DNA of 8,298 bases from contig DAICZX010000042.1 in NCBI GenBank assembly GCA_027310925.1, forward strand, positions 1 to 8,298. The letters are read 5' to 3'. A program made the position numbers and the translations under genes. Source of the DNA: Candidatus Parcubacteria bacterium (GTDB lineage Bacteria; Patescibacteriota; Minisyncoccia; Phycocordibacterales; Phycocordibacteraceae). The notes under the pieces are model-generated. The model was not told the DNA's origin, did not search any database, and saw nothing but the letters and a program-made list of their open reading frames with translations. Numbering within the stretch: position 1 is the stretch's first letter; every line of letters begins with the position of its first letter. Shown here in pieces: positions 1 through 5,775 of the stretch.

Positions 1-289
1 AAATATATTTATTCCCCACCGGCTTTTCGGCATAAATATCGTATGCCTTTCCGTTTTTTAGGAATGACGAAAGAGCACATGTTTTTCTTGGTAAAAAACC
101 ATTCCCCGCGAAACTACCCATCACAAATGAGGTGAATAAAAGAAGGGAGAAGGTAATTAACAGGAAGAGGGTACGGAAGGAAACTTTCTTCATTTCATCT
201 GCGATGGCCACGAAGAAAATGGCGGCACCTACGAATAGAAGAAGAATGACCAGAAATATACTCTTAGACCATATTATTTCGATACCCAT
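1..289 (-). CDS. Partial unrecognised two-helix membrane protein (C-terminus beyond the left edge)
   Basis: This frame starts at ATG 289-287 and stays open for 96 codons to the window edge, so the stop is not visible. Residues about 10-30 (SIFLVILLLFVGAAIFFVAI) and 38-60 are strongly hydrophobic and read as two membrane helices joined by a short charged loop (ADEMKK). A soluble stretch follows, with a segment around KNGKAYDIYAEKP. The start is well supported: GGAGG at 298-302 lies 8 nt upstream, and a promoter-like pair lies above it. I do not recognise the family. It could be a small hypothetical membrane protein of the kind common in CPR genomes, but no function can be given. It follows rmuC on the same strand, separated by a candidate terminator and its own promoter, so it is probably a separate transcription unit. 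Confidence 0.72.
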   Translation of the reverse strand, partial: MGIEIIWSKSIFLVILLLFVGAAIFFVAIADEMKKVSFRTLFLLITFSLLLFTSFVMGSFAGNGFLPRKTCALSSFLKNGKAYDIYAEKPVGNKYI

Positions 290-311
290 TTTCAGTTCCT
301 CCGGTCAATAT

Positions 312-328
312 GAATCTCGACGAGATTC
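312..328. repeat. Perfect 17-bp palindrome just after the predicted transcription start
   Basis: Arms of 8 bp, GAATCTCG and CGAGATTC, flank a single central base. The element covers about +4 to +20 of the predicted leader of the left-edge membrane gene, between its -10 and its ribosome binding site. This is a typical place for a repressor operator. It is too compact for a good RNA hairpin, because a 1-nt loop would have to open pairs, so a dimeric DNA-binding protein is the better guess. No known regulator is recognised. Confidence 0.5.
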
Positions 329-337
329 TCTAGAACT

Positions 338-366
338 TCTATAACATGACTTATAGAATAAATCAA
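338..366 (-). promoter_or_regulatory. Promoter of the left-edge membrane gene
   Basis: Read on the minus strand, TTGATT (366-361) and TATAGA (343-338) are separated by 17 nt. This is a good sigma-70-type pair, with 4 of 6 matches in each hexamer. The predicted transcription start is near 331, giving a leader of about 40 nt that contains a perfect palindrome and the GGAGG ribosome binding site of the membrane gene. Confidence 0.55.
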
Positions 367-376
367 GGGCTTGCAC

Positions 377-409
377 AAAAAATACTCCTATTTCGACACC
401 CTGGAATAT
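377..409 (-). terminator. Candidate intrinsic terminator after rmuC
   Basis: Just after the rmuC stop, minus-strand ATATTCC (409-403) can pair with GGAGTAT (388-382) through 7 bp with one U-G wobble and a 14-nt loop. A run of six T residues (382-377) follows. The stem is modest and the loop is long, so the call is moderate, but the position and the T-run fit an rmuC terminator placed before the promoter of the next gene. Confidence 0.4.
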
Positions 410-412
410 AAA

Positions 413-1459
413 CTACTCCTCAGAGGCGAGAGGCTTTTCTAACAGCTCTAGTTCGATACCAATTCTCGAGTCAGAGATACGGTAAACATCCTTATCTATC
501 TTTCCGAGCTCTTTATAGCCACTGTTGTAATGACTTACTGTCGTGCCAAGTGACGTACCGATCTTGCGGTAAAATTCCTCATACGCACTGAGATGTTTCC
601 CTAGCTCCCCCACTCTTTGCTGTATCTCAACTGCTTTCTTCTCGATCTTAAGCGCCTTAAGACCCTGCATCACGGTTTGAAGGTACGCGAGGAATGACGT
701 GGGAGAAACGATGATGACTTTATACTTCCCTGCCGCCCTTTGGATTAAATTCTCGTCTTCACCGCTGCCCACCTTGTTAGTCAATAGGTCATAATAAATC
801 CCCTCAGAAGGGATGAACATGAACGCAAAATCCATTGTGTTTTCTTCGGGGCGTATATATTTTGCCGTCTCCTGAATGCGCATTTTAAGATCATTCACGA
901 ATGCTTTCTCAAAAGCTGAGCGTTCCGAATCGCTCGCGTGCACAAGTCGATTATAATTCTCAAGCGAGAACTTGGAATCAACAGGAACAACCTTATCGCT
1001 CACAAACACGGCGGCGTCAACAATCTCGCCATTCTTGAATGGATACTGCATCTGATACATCCCAGGTGGAAGCACATTCTTTAAGACGGTTTCCAAATAA
1101 TATTCACCGAGGATGCCGCGTTGCTTCGGGTTTTTGAGTATGTCCTGAAGATTCTGCAACTGCTCCGCGAAGCCCTGTGTCTGTCGACCAATCTCTTTCA
1201 CAGAAGTGACCTCCTGCGTTATCTCTTTAATGAGCCGGGTAGATTCTGAAAATTGGCGATGTGCGTTCTCTTGCATCGCGCGGGACGATTCCGAGACACG
1301 CGCATCAAGTGTTTTTTCAAGGTTCTGCAACTGCTGTTGCAAAAGCAACATACCACCCTCATCGCGAACGGATTCGCGGCGACGCAGTATGAGATAGAGG
1401 CCGACACCCTGCACAACAAGAAGAGCCAAGACAATGAAGATGACATCCAAGATGCTCAT
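413..1459 (-). CDS. rmuC: RmuC-family DNA recombination protein
   Basis: The protein is 348 aa when started at ATG 1459-1457. Residues about 3-26 form one N-terminal membrane helix (ILDVIFIVLALLVVQGVG), residues about 36-110 a coiled coil rich in Gln, Glu and Leu, and the rest the RmuC nuclease-like domain. Family motifs are visible: QRGILGEYYLETVL (113-126), VDSKFSLENYNRL (160-172), FMFIPSEGIYYDLL (213-226) and SPTSFLAYLQTVMQGL (252-267). RmuC proteins limit DNA rearrangement at inverted repeats and are thought to act on DNA structures; the biochemical activity is poorly defined. The frame is open to 1690, but that extension lies over the divergent yqeY gene and is not protein-like. ATG at 1480 (MAEYTTS) is the only serious alternative start. 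Neither start has a Shine-Dalgarno sequence, and the -10 position favours 1459 as a leaderless start. The stop is TAG. Confidence 0.9.
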   Translation of the reverse strand: MSILDVIFIVLALLVVQGVGLYLILRRRESVRDEGGMLLLQQQLQNLEKTLDARVSESSRAMQENAHRQFSESTRLIKEITQEVTSVKEIGRQTQGFAEQLQNLQDILKNPKQRGILGEYYLETVLKNVLPPGMYQMQYPFKNGEIVDAAVFVSDKVVPVDSKFSLENYNRLVHASDSERSAFEKAFVNDLKMRIQETAKYIRPEENTMDFAFMFIPSEGIYYDLLTNKVGSGEDENLIQRAAGKYKVIIVSPTSFLAYLQTVMQGLKALKIEKKAVEIQQRVGELGKHLSAYEEFYRKIGTSLGTTVSHYNSGYKELGKIDKDVYRISDSRIGIELELLEKPLASEE

Positions 1460-1481
1460 GCTTGTAGTATACTCTGCCATA
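1459..1481. promoter_or_regulatory. Shared palindromic -10 between divergent, apparently leaderless genes
   Basis: The starts of rmuC (A at 1459, minus) and yqeY (A at 1481, plus) are separated by 21 bp. The perfect palindrome AGTATACT (1466-1473) sits in the middle and gives a TATACT hexamer on both strands, 5 of 6 matches to TATAAT each way. The gap from the -10 to the first base of the start codon is 7 nt on plus and 6 nt on minus, the normal distance from a -10 to a transcription start. Both mRNAs would therefore begin at or beside their ATG. Neither gene has a Shine-Dalgarno sequence, and no clear -35 is seen on either side. Confidence 0.6.
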
Positions 1482-1942
1482 TGACTATTCACGAAACTAT
1501 AAAGAAAGCGATTCCAGACGCGCTCCGTGCACGAGATGAGGTACGACTCCGAACGCTCCGATCGCTCCTCACGGCAATGACAAACGAAGTTGTCGCCAAG
1601 AAACGCATGCCCAATGAGATCCTCACCGATGAGGAGGCTTTCGTGGTGATAAAACGCGCCGTCAACCAACGTAAAGATTCTATCGAGCAATTCGAGAAGG
1701 CATCACGGAGCGATCTCGCGGAACCAGAAAGGGCCGAACTCGCTATACTTGAATCTTATCTGCCCATTCGGATGAGCCGCGAAGAAATCACCGAGATTGC
1801 GCAGACGAAGATGGCCGAACTCGGTATCTCAACGAAGGGTGAGGCGGGCAAATTCACCGGCATCCTGATGAGGGAACTTAACGGAAAAGCCGACGGTGGC
1901 GATGTCAAAGCGGTTGTGGATGTTCTGCTTACGCAACCCTAA
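1481..1942 (+). CDS. yqeY: GatB/YqeY domain protein
   Basis: The 153-aa protein has the full length and pattern of the stand-alone YqeY family. An N-terminal helical region (MTIHETIKKAIPDALRARDE) is followed by RLRTLRSLLTAMTNEVVAKK, the signature LTDEEAFVVIKRAVNQRKDS with a following IEQFEKASRSDLAEPE, then AILESYLPIRMSREEI, and a C-terminal GEAGKFTGILMRELNGKADG segment. This domain is related to the tRNA-binding tail of the GatB amidotransferase subunit, so a role in tRNA-linked metabolism is assumed for the family, but the true role is not settled. ATG 1481 was chosen because homology begins there; the frame is open further upstream only as the antisense of rmuC. There is no Shine-Dalgarno sequence, and the TATACT -10 sits 7 nt before the ATG. 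The stop is TAA. I see no terminator before the next gene. Confidence 0.92.
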   Translation: MTIHETIKKAIPDALRARDEVRLRTLRSLLTAMTNEVVAKKRMPNEILTDEEAFVVIKRAVNQRKDSIEQFEKASRSDLAEPERAELAILESYLPIRMSREEITEIAQTKMAELGISTKGEAGKFTGILMRELNGKADGGDVKAVVDVLLTQP

Positions 1943-1960
1943 TCATCGACACAACTGGTG

Positions 1961-1988
1961 TTGACACTGTGTTGCCGCCTGGCATACT
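1961..1988 (+). promoter_or_regulatory. Promoter of the small unrecognised gene
   Basis: A consensus -35 TTGACA (1961-1966) and a CATACT hexamer (1983-1988, 4 of 6) are separated by 16 nt. Transcription would start near 1995, about 10 nt before the GGAGG ribosome binding site. The -35 lies inside GTGTTGACAC (1958-1967), which has inverted GTGT/ACAC ends, and GTGTTG is repeated 11 bp apart (1958 and 1969). That may be a regulator site or chance. Confidence 0.6.
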
Positions 1989-2018
1989 TAAGATATACGA
2001 CCTATGGAGGGCAATCCA

Positions 2019-2249
2019 ATGAATAGTGATCCAGTTGCGAAGATAAAGAAACTCATGCATTCACTTGGGATTGACAAACGCCTGGAAGAAAAGGAGGTTC
2101 AGGGCCCGCTCGCGCCAATACCTGAAGACAAATCTCAAGCCACCGATATTCTTACTCCTCTTCGTAAGATACCGGGCATAGTGGCGGATGCGACATTACA
2201 CGAAAGACGAAACACATTCCCAGAAAAAGACGATATCCCGAAGACGTAG
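2019..2249 (+). CDS. Small unrecognised soluble protein
   Basis: This 76-aa frame begins MNSDPVAKIKKLMHSLGIDK and ends with TAG. An in-frame ATG lies 15 nt earlier, at 2004, but the sequence right after it (GGAGG, 2006-2010) is an ideal ribosome binding site 8 nt before ATG 2019, so I place the start at 2019. The protein is hydrophilic, rich in Lys, Glu, Asp and Pro, and has no signal peptide, membrane helix or cysteine. The N-terminal 30 residues look helical and the rest looks extended (GPLAPIPEDK). A consensus -35 upstream and a strong terminator 25 nt after the stop make it a self-contained, probably real single-gene unit. I do not recognise any family. With no protein motif, its evidence is the signal set around it. 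Confidence 0.65.
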   Translation: MNSDPVAKIKKLMHSLGIDKRLEEKEVQGPLAPIPEDKSQATDILTPLRKIPGIVADATLHERRNTFPEKDDIPKT

Positions 2250-2274
2250 TGATGTAATAAGTACGTGCGGTTAT

Positions 2275-2299
2275 GCCGGTGGTGAACCACCGGCTTTTT
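2275..2299 (+). terminator. Strong intrinsic terminator of the small gene
   Basis: GCCGGTGG (2275-2282) and CCACCGGC (2287-2294) form a perfect 8-bp GC-rich stem with a TGAA tetraloop, followed by TTTTT (2295-2299). The opposite strand lacks a T-run after the stem, so it works only in the plus direction. It separates the plus-strand genes from the converging tRNA and murF unit. Confidence 0.9.
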
Positions 2300-2325
2300 A
2301 CTCCGAGCTTGACATATTGCGGCAC

Positions 2326-2349
2326 ATCATAAAACCACACTTCGAGTGT
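2326..2349 (-). terminator. Weak candidate terminator after tRNA-Glu
   Basis: On the minus strand, CACACT, a CGA loop and AGTGTG form a 6-bp stem directly after the acceptor stem of the tRNA, followed by GTTTTATG. The stem begins next to the discriminator base and the T-run is only four long, so this may be a weak terminator or a 3' trailer structure used in tRNA processing. Confidence 0.35.
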
Positions 2350-2420
2350 GACCCTACGGGGAGTCGAACCCCGATTTACGCCGTGAGAGGGCGCTGTCCT
2401 AGCCATTAGACGATAGGGCC
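2349..2420 (-). tRNA. tRNA-Glu, anticodon CTC
   Basis: A full cloverleaf can be folded. The acceptor is GGCCCTA with TAGGGTC (one G-U pair at position 2). The D arm is GTCT/GGAC with loop AATGGCTA. The anticodon arm is GCGCC/GGCGT with loop CTCTCAC, which places CTC at 34-36 (plus-strand GAG, 2385-2387). The variable region is AAAT. The T arm is CGGGG/CCCCG with loop TTCGACT. The loop and the surrounding CCTCTCACGG match glutamate tRNAs, which usually read CCTTTCACGG. It decodes GAG. The discriminator base is A (2349) and no CCA is encoded, so a CCA-adding enzyme is required. It follows murF on the same strand, with a 36-nt gap and its own extended -10. Confidence 0.96.
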
Positions 2421-2430
2421 AAAGTACTAT

Positions 2431-2439
2431 TTTATACCA
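2431..2439 (-). promoter_or_regulatory. Extended -10 promoter for tRNA-Glu
   Basis: The minus strand reads TGG TATAAA (2439-2431), an extended -10 (TGn plus TATAAA) ending 10 nt before the first tRNA base. No good -35 is visible at the usual distance inside the 3' end of murF, which is acceptable for extended -10 promoters. The tRNA may also be read through from murF. Confidence 0.5.
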
Positions 2440-2456
2440 GAATCGCGGCATGTGCG

Positions 2457-3731
2457 CTACGATTTCTGTTTCCATTTATCTTCCTGGCGTACAAGTCGTA
2501 CCGCGTCGGAAGGATCAGCAAGTAACGCTTCGACGATACGTTCGGTACGAATCGATTGGGATCCCTTTACCAATACAACATCGCCAACGCGAACGATGTC
2601 GACAAGAGCTGTCGCGGCCTCCTGGGAATTACCAAACCACAATGCCTCACCGACTCTCGGTGTTGCAGCGAATGCGCGAGCACGAATGCCAACAGCAACA
2701 ACCATATCGGCCGATCTATCTGCAAGCGCACCGATACGTTCGTGTTCCATGACAGAATAACGCCCAAGCTCTAGCATATCGCCAAGAATAGCGATACGCC
2801 GTTTCGCATGAGGAAACGTTTTCAAGGTTGTAAGCGACTCCTCAACGGCTGCAGGAGAAGCGTTGTAGGAATCGTCAATAATGACGGATCCATTCTTTCC
2901 AGAAAAGAGTCGGCCACGACCAGGTGGCGGCTCATACTTTTCAAGTGCGGTGAGTGCCTCGGAGGAGGGTATTTCGAGTGCGTAAGCAGTGGCAAGAGCT
3001 GCAGCAGGAGGTAACACTTGAGTCCTGCCAACCGAACCTCGAACAATGATATCCCGACTTTCGCCTGAAATGATGGCCTTCGCGATCATGCCAACTACTT
3101 TCCCTTCTGATTCAAAGAAATCGACGTTACTGATGCGCACGACGGCATTATTCGAAGTACCATATAAAATGGTGCGAGCTGGTGTACGTACTGCGTTGTC
3201 GAGTGCATATTGATCGTCAGACGGTATGACAAGCGGAGCATCCACAGCAAGCGCATACGCAGGAGAAAATTCCTCCTCTCGTACCGCTTCGGGTGAAGCG
3301 TATGCCTCGACATGCACGGGTATTTCAGGCAGTCGTGTTATCACGACAACGTTTGGTGTCGCAATGCGCAACATTCGAGCAAGATCGCCAGGTCGATCCG
3401 CTCCCACTTCTAGTACAAGCATATTTGGATAATGGTTTGGGAGAAGGAGAAGTCCGAGAGCACTTTTCATAACCGAATACCATGCGAGTGGATTACCCCA
3501 TGGGCTTTCCACACCAAAAATAGTGAACGGAACGCCAAATTCGCTATTGAAACTCTTCTCACTTTTGCGCACAAGAAATCGTGTGGAGAGTGCCACGGCA
3601 ACGGCATCTTTCGTCGACGTTTTCCCTACCGACCCGCTTATCATCACGATATGTGGCCGCTAGCGATGCACAACGGCCCGGGCAAGAAATGCGAGCTTGA
3701 AAACAACAATGGATTTAAAAAAATTTTTCAT
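2457..3731 (-). CDS. murF: MurF-type Mur ligase interrupted by an in-frame TAG at codon 24
   Basis: MurF joins D-Ala-D-Ala to the UDP-MurNAc-tripeptide in the cytoplasm, the last soluble step of the peptidoglycan precursor. The frame begins at ATG 3731-3729, overlapping the ftsI stop as ATGA, and reads 23 codons (ending LAFLARAVVHR) to a TAG at 3662-3660. It then continues in the same frame as RPHIV and the whole ligase to TAG 2459-2457, 424 codons in total. If translation restarts at GTG 3647 or ATG 3644, the product is 396 or 395 aa. Visible in GTG numbering: P-loop SGSVGKTSTK (4-13), LEVGADRPGDL (79-89), DDSYNASP (258-265), ILGDMLELG (287-295) and VKGSQSIRTE (360-369). The roughly 100-aa MurF substrate domain is absent, as in CPR relatives as I recall them. 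The Lys that is carbamylated in classical MurF appears to be Glu126. Restart codons have no Shine-Dalgarno sequence. TAG stands where relatives have Tyr, so an assembly error, a recent mutation or reinitiation are all possible. Confidence 0.85.
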
Positions 3732-5473
3732 GGAACGGTTGTAGTTGCGACGCCGCGATCAGGGGGTACTGCATAATAATTAATGAGAAAGTGCACTAGG
3801 TCAAGCAATGAAGTCGAGAGGGATTGTTCCGCGTATATAACGTTTTTCGGATCTTTGGTATAGAGAAGGATGATAAATCTTGGATTGAACGATGGGAAAA
3901 AAGCGACCTCGGAGTTGAAAAACTTGTTTTTATAATAAGTACCCGTGGGAGTCGGTAACTGCGCTGTACCAGTCTTCGCGGCTACTGACATAGTAGGGAT
4001 TTTCGCAGAAATGCCATTCACCTTAAGTGCGTTATCCCAAAGGGCATCCATCATAACGGTCGTTTCTCGTGCTGCTGCCACCGAAAAAATTCTGGTTCCG
4101 CTTCCCCAATTAACAGGTTTTGAAGCTCCTGAATTGAGGATGATGTTTGAAACCAGATGGGGTCGTACGAGCATGCCGCCATTCGCTACAGCAGCAAGTG
4201 CACGAATCATTTGTATAGGAGTCACCGCAATCCCTTCACCAAAAGAGGCTGTGTCATAATATATCTGCTGCGGTTTCGATAAGTTTGCAAGAAGTGCATC
4301 AGTTTCGTGTGGCAAATCTATTCCCGTTTTTTGTCCAAATATATTTGTGAAATATTGCCGAAATCGTGACTGACCAAGTTGTTCCGCAACCCATGACGCT
4401 CCGACATTCAGTGAGTCCTGAATGATGGTCAACATCGGAATGACACCGTATGCCTTAAGATTCCAATTACATATACGGTCACCATCGACTTGAATACAAC
4501 CAGTGTCATTGTATGTTGTTTGGGGTGTCACTGCACCAGCGGTAAGCGCCGATGCCATTGTTATTGGTTTCATAATCGAACCATACTCGAATACATTCTC
4601 AACTAGCGGATTTACCAGTAATGATGGATCGAGATTCTGGAGATTATTCGGATCAAATGTTGGGTATGATGCAATCGCGTAGATTGCGCCAGTCTTTGGA
4701 TCCATGATGATCCCGCCAGAACCTTCGCTTGAATATTTCTGGTTTACCTTAGTGATATCATCCTGCAGCCGTGTTTGGACTTCGGGTTCGATTGTCGTTA
4801 CTATATCGCCTTCGTTCGCATTTTGTGTATTGGCAAGTAAACTACCGGCATTCGAAAAAAGTTCTGCAAAGAAATTTTTATGGAGCACATCACCTGAACG
4901 CGAGAGAACACTGTTGTATGTCGCCTCAAGACCAGTCTGGCCAGTAGGTATATTGCCAGATCCGTCAGAGACAATGCCTATGGATTGTGCCGCAAGCGAT
5001 CCGCCAGGGTAATATCGCCAAGTCTCACGCAATACCTGTACACCAGGAATAGCAAGGGTAGCAAGTGCACTCCCGTTTGCGTCCGAGAGATGGTATGCCA
5101 CCTCTACGTACACTTTAGTTTTATCTGCAGCGTCAGCAAGGAATGCGGCATGGGTAACCATCGTTGAAGACGCTATAGAATTTATAGCCGTATAAGCGGC
5201 CTCAGCGTCAACGATCTCCTGCGGATCTATTGCGACAAGAAATCCTGTAGCGAGCGTTGCCGCAGAAATAAGTGTACCGTCTTTACGTGTAAAATAAATA
5301 GAACCACGATCGAAAAGTCCACTTCCGCCAGATGCAAATTGTTGGTTCGCTTTTTGTACATATTCCTGTCCATGCACAATCTGAAGAAAGTAGAGACGAA
5401 TAAAGATACCTAGCGCAATTAATATGATGATGGCAAGGACGATGCGAATACGTTTACGAAACTGCGCGCGCAT
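3728..5473 (-). CDS. ftsI: Division-type class B penicillin-binding protein (transpeptidase)
   Basis: The 581-aa protein cross-links septal peptidoglycan outside the membrane. Residues about 11-31 form one membrane anchor. A pedestal domain follows, then the transpeptidase domain. The catalytic motifs are SIMK (299-302, within FEYGSIMKPITMASAL) with the acylated Ser299, SLN (354-356) and KTGT (500-503). Residues 519-541 (FNSEVAFFPSFNPRF onward) match the strand after KTGT. The N-terminal RGxIxDRxG motif of classical homologues is altered to RGSIYFTRKDG (56-66). The start is fixed by an in-frame stop two codons upstream (5479-5477); there is no real Shine-Dalgarno sequence, only a TGAG. It lies 8 nt after the ftsL-like gene and overlaps murF by 4 nt, so it is translated as part of the operon. 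PBP2 (elongation type) is the alternative, but the dcw setting favours FtsI. The stop is TGA. Confidence 0.93.
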   Translation of the reverse strand: MRAQFRKRIRIVLAIIILIALGIFIRLYFLQIVHGQEYVQKANQQFASGGSGLFDRGSIYFTRKDGTLISAATLATGFLVAIDPQEIVDAEAAYTAINSIASSTMVTHAAFLADAADKTKVYVEVAYHLSDANGSALATLAIPGVQVLRETWRYYPGGSLAAQSIGIVSDGSGNIPTGQTGLEATYNSVLSRSGDVLHKNFFAELFSNAGSLLANTQNANEGDIVTTIEPEVQTRLQDDITKVNQKYSSEGSGGIIMDPKTGAIYAIASYPTFDPNNLQNLDPSLLVNPLVENVFEYGSIMKPITMASALTAGAVTPQTTYNDTGCIQVDGDRICNWNLKAYGVIPMLTIIQDSLNVGASWVAEQLGQSRFRQYFTNIFGQKTGIDLPHETDALLANLSKPQQIYYDTASFGEGIAVTPIQMIRALAAVANGGMLVRPHLVSNIILNSGASKPVNWGSGTRIFSVAAARETTVMMDALWDNALKVNGISAKIPTMSVAAKTGTAQLPTPTGTYYKNKFFNSEVAFFPSFNPRFIILLYTKDPKNVIYAEQSLSTSLLDLVHFLINYYAVPPDRGVATTTVP

Positions 5474-5481
5474 AGCTCATT

Positions 5482-5775
5482 TTAGCGCAATGCAGTAACA
5501 GCGGTCGCCGGAACGAATATTTGAGCAATTGGCGGCGCATATCCCTCCGCACTGTAATTTGTATTCGTGATATTTGCCACCGAAGTAAGGTATTGTGATT
5601 CGAGCATTGCAACCGCCGCTTCATCATTTTTGACTGATTGGGAAAACTCAACCGTAAGCGCCGCATAACTCATGACAACAGCAATGAGTCCTATGTAAGT
5701 GACTGTGAGAACACCAACCGTGATATAACAAAACGAAAGGAGGGAAAACTGGAAATGTTTGTGAGTATTAGACAT
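5482..5775 (-). CDS. ftsL: FtsL-like single-pass division protein
   Basis: The 97-aa protein has a short cytoplasmic N-terminus (MSNTHKHFQF), one membrane helix at about residues 14-37 (YITVGVLTVTYIGLIAVVM) and a roughly 60-aa external part. The external part has a short helical stretch (FSQSVKNDEAAVAMLESQYL) and a hydrophobic C-terminus. Sequence alone would not name it, but topology, size and its place between rsmH and ftsI are those of FtsL, the partner that activates the FtsW-FtsI synthase. The external helix is shorter than in model FtsL proteins. ATG 5775 was chosen because it overlaps the rsmH stop by 8 nt and precedes the membrane helix; longer frames upstream are just rsmH in another frame. 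There is no Shine-Dalgarno sequence (CTCTCCT precedes the ATG), so translational coupling to rsmH is likely. The stop is TAA. Confidence 0.72.
   Translation of the reverse strand: MSNTHKHFQFSLLSFCYITVGVLTVTYIGLIAVVMSYAALTVEFSQSVKNDEAAVAMLESQYLTSVANITNTNYSAEGYAPPIAQIFVPATAVTALR

Noticed and set aside
132..344. 70-codon plus-strand frame rich in Arg and Lys
   Set aside because: It is the antisense of the minus-strand membrane protein, has no ribosome binding site or motif, and the opposite strand has clear helices and GGAGG.
1335..1350. Perfect hairpin TGTTGC-AAAA-GCAACA
   Set aside because: It lies inside the rmuC coiled-coil codons (Leu and Gln repeats) with no T-run, so codon repetition explains it.
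1253..1480. Upstream extension of yqeY
   Set aside because: It runs antisense through the rmuC coiled coil, and YqeY homology begins at ATG 1481.
1460..1690. N-terminal extension of rmuC to ATG 1690
   Set aside because: These codons lie over the well-conserved yqeY coding sequence and lack protein-like character; the membrane helix of RmuC normally begins right at the N-terminus.
2309..2335. Second consensus TTGACA on plus, before the antisense of the tRNA
   Set aside because: No acceptable -10 lies 15-19 nt downstream and there is no gene to drive; it is probably chance.
2457..3662. Genome-wide recoding of TAG as an amino acid to explain the murF stop
   Set aside because: TAG ends rmuC, the 76-aa gene, murF itself and lysS at the expected protein ends, so it works as a normal stop here.
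3714..3728. A5-T7-A3 tract at codons 2-6 of murF as a phase-variation switch
   Set aside because: The tract is short and split between A and T, and the frame is intact across it; it encodes a normal KNFFK start.
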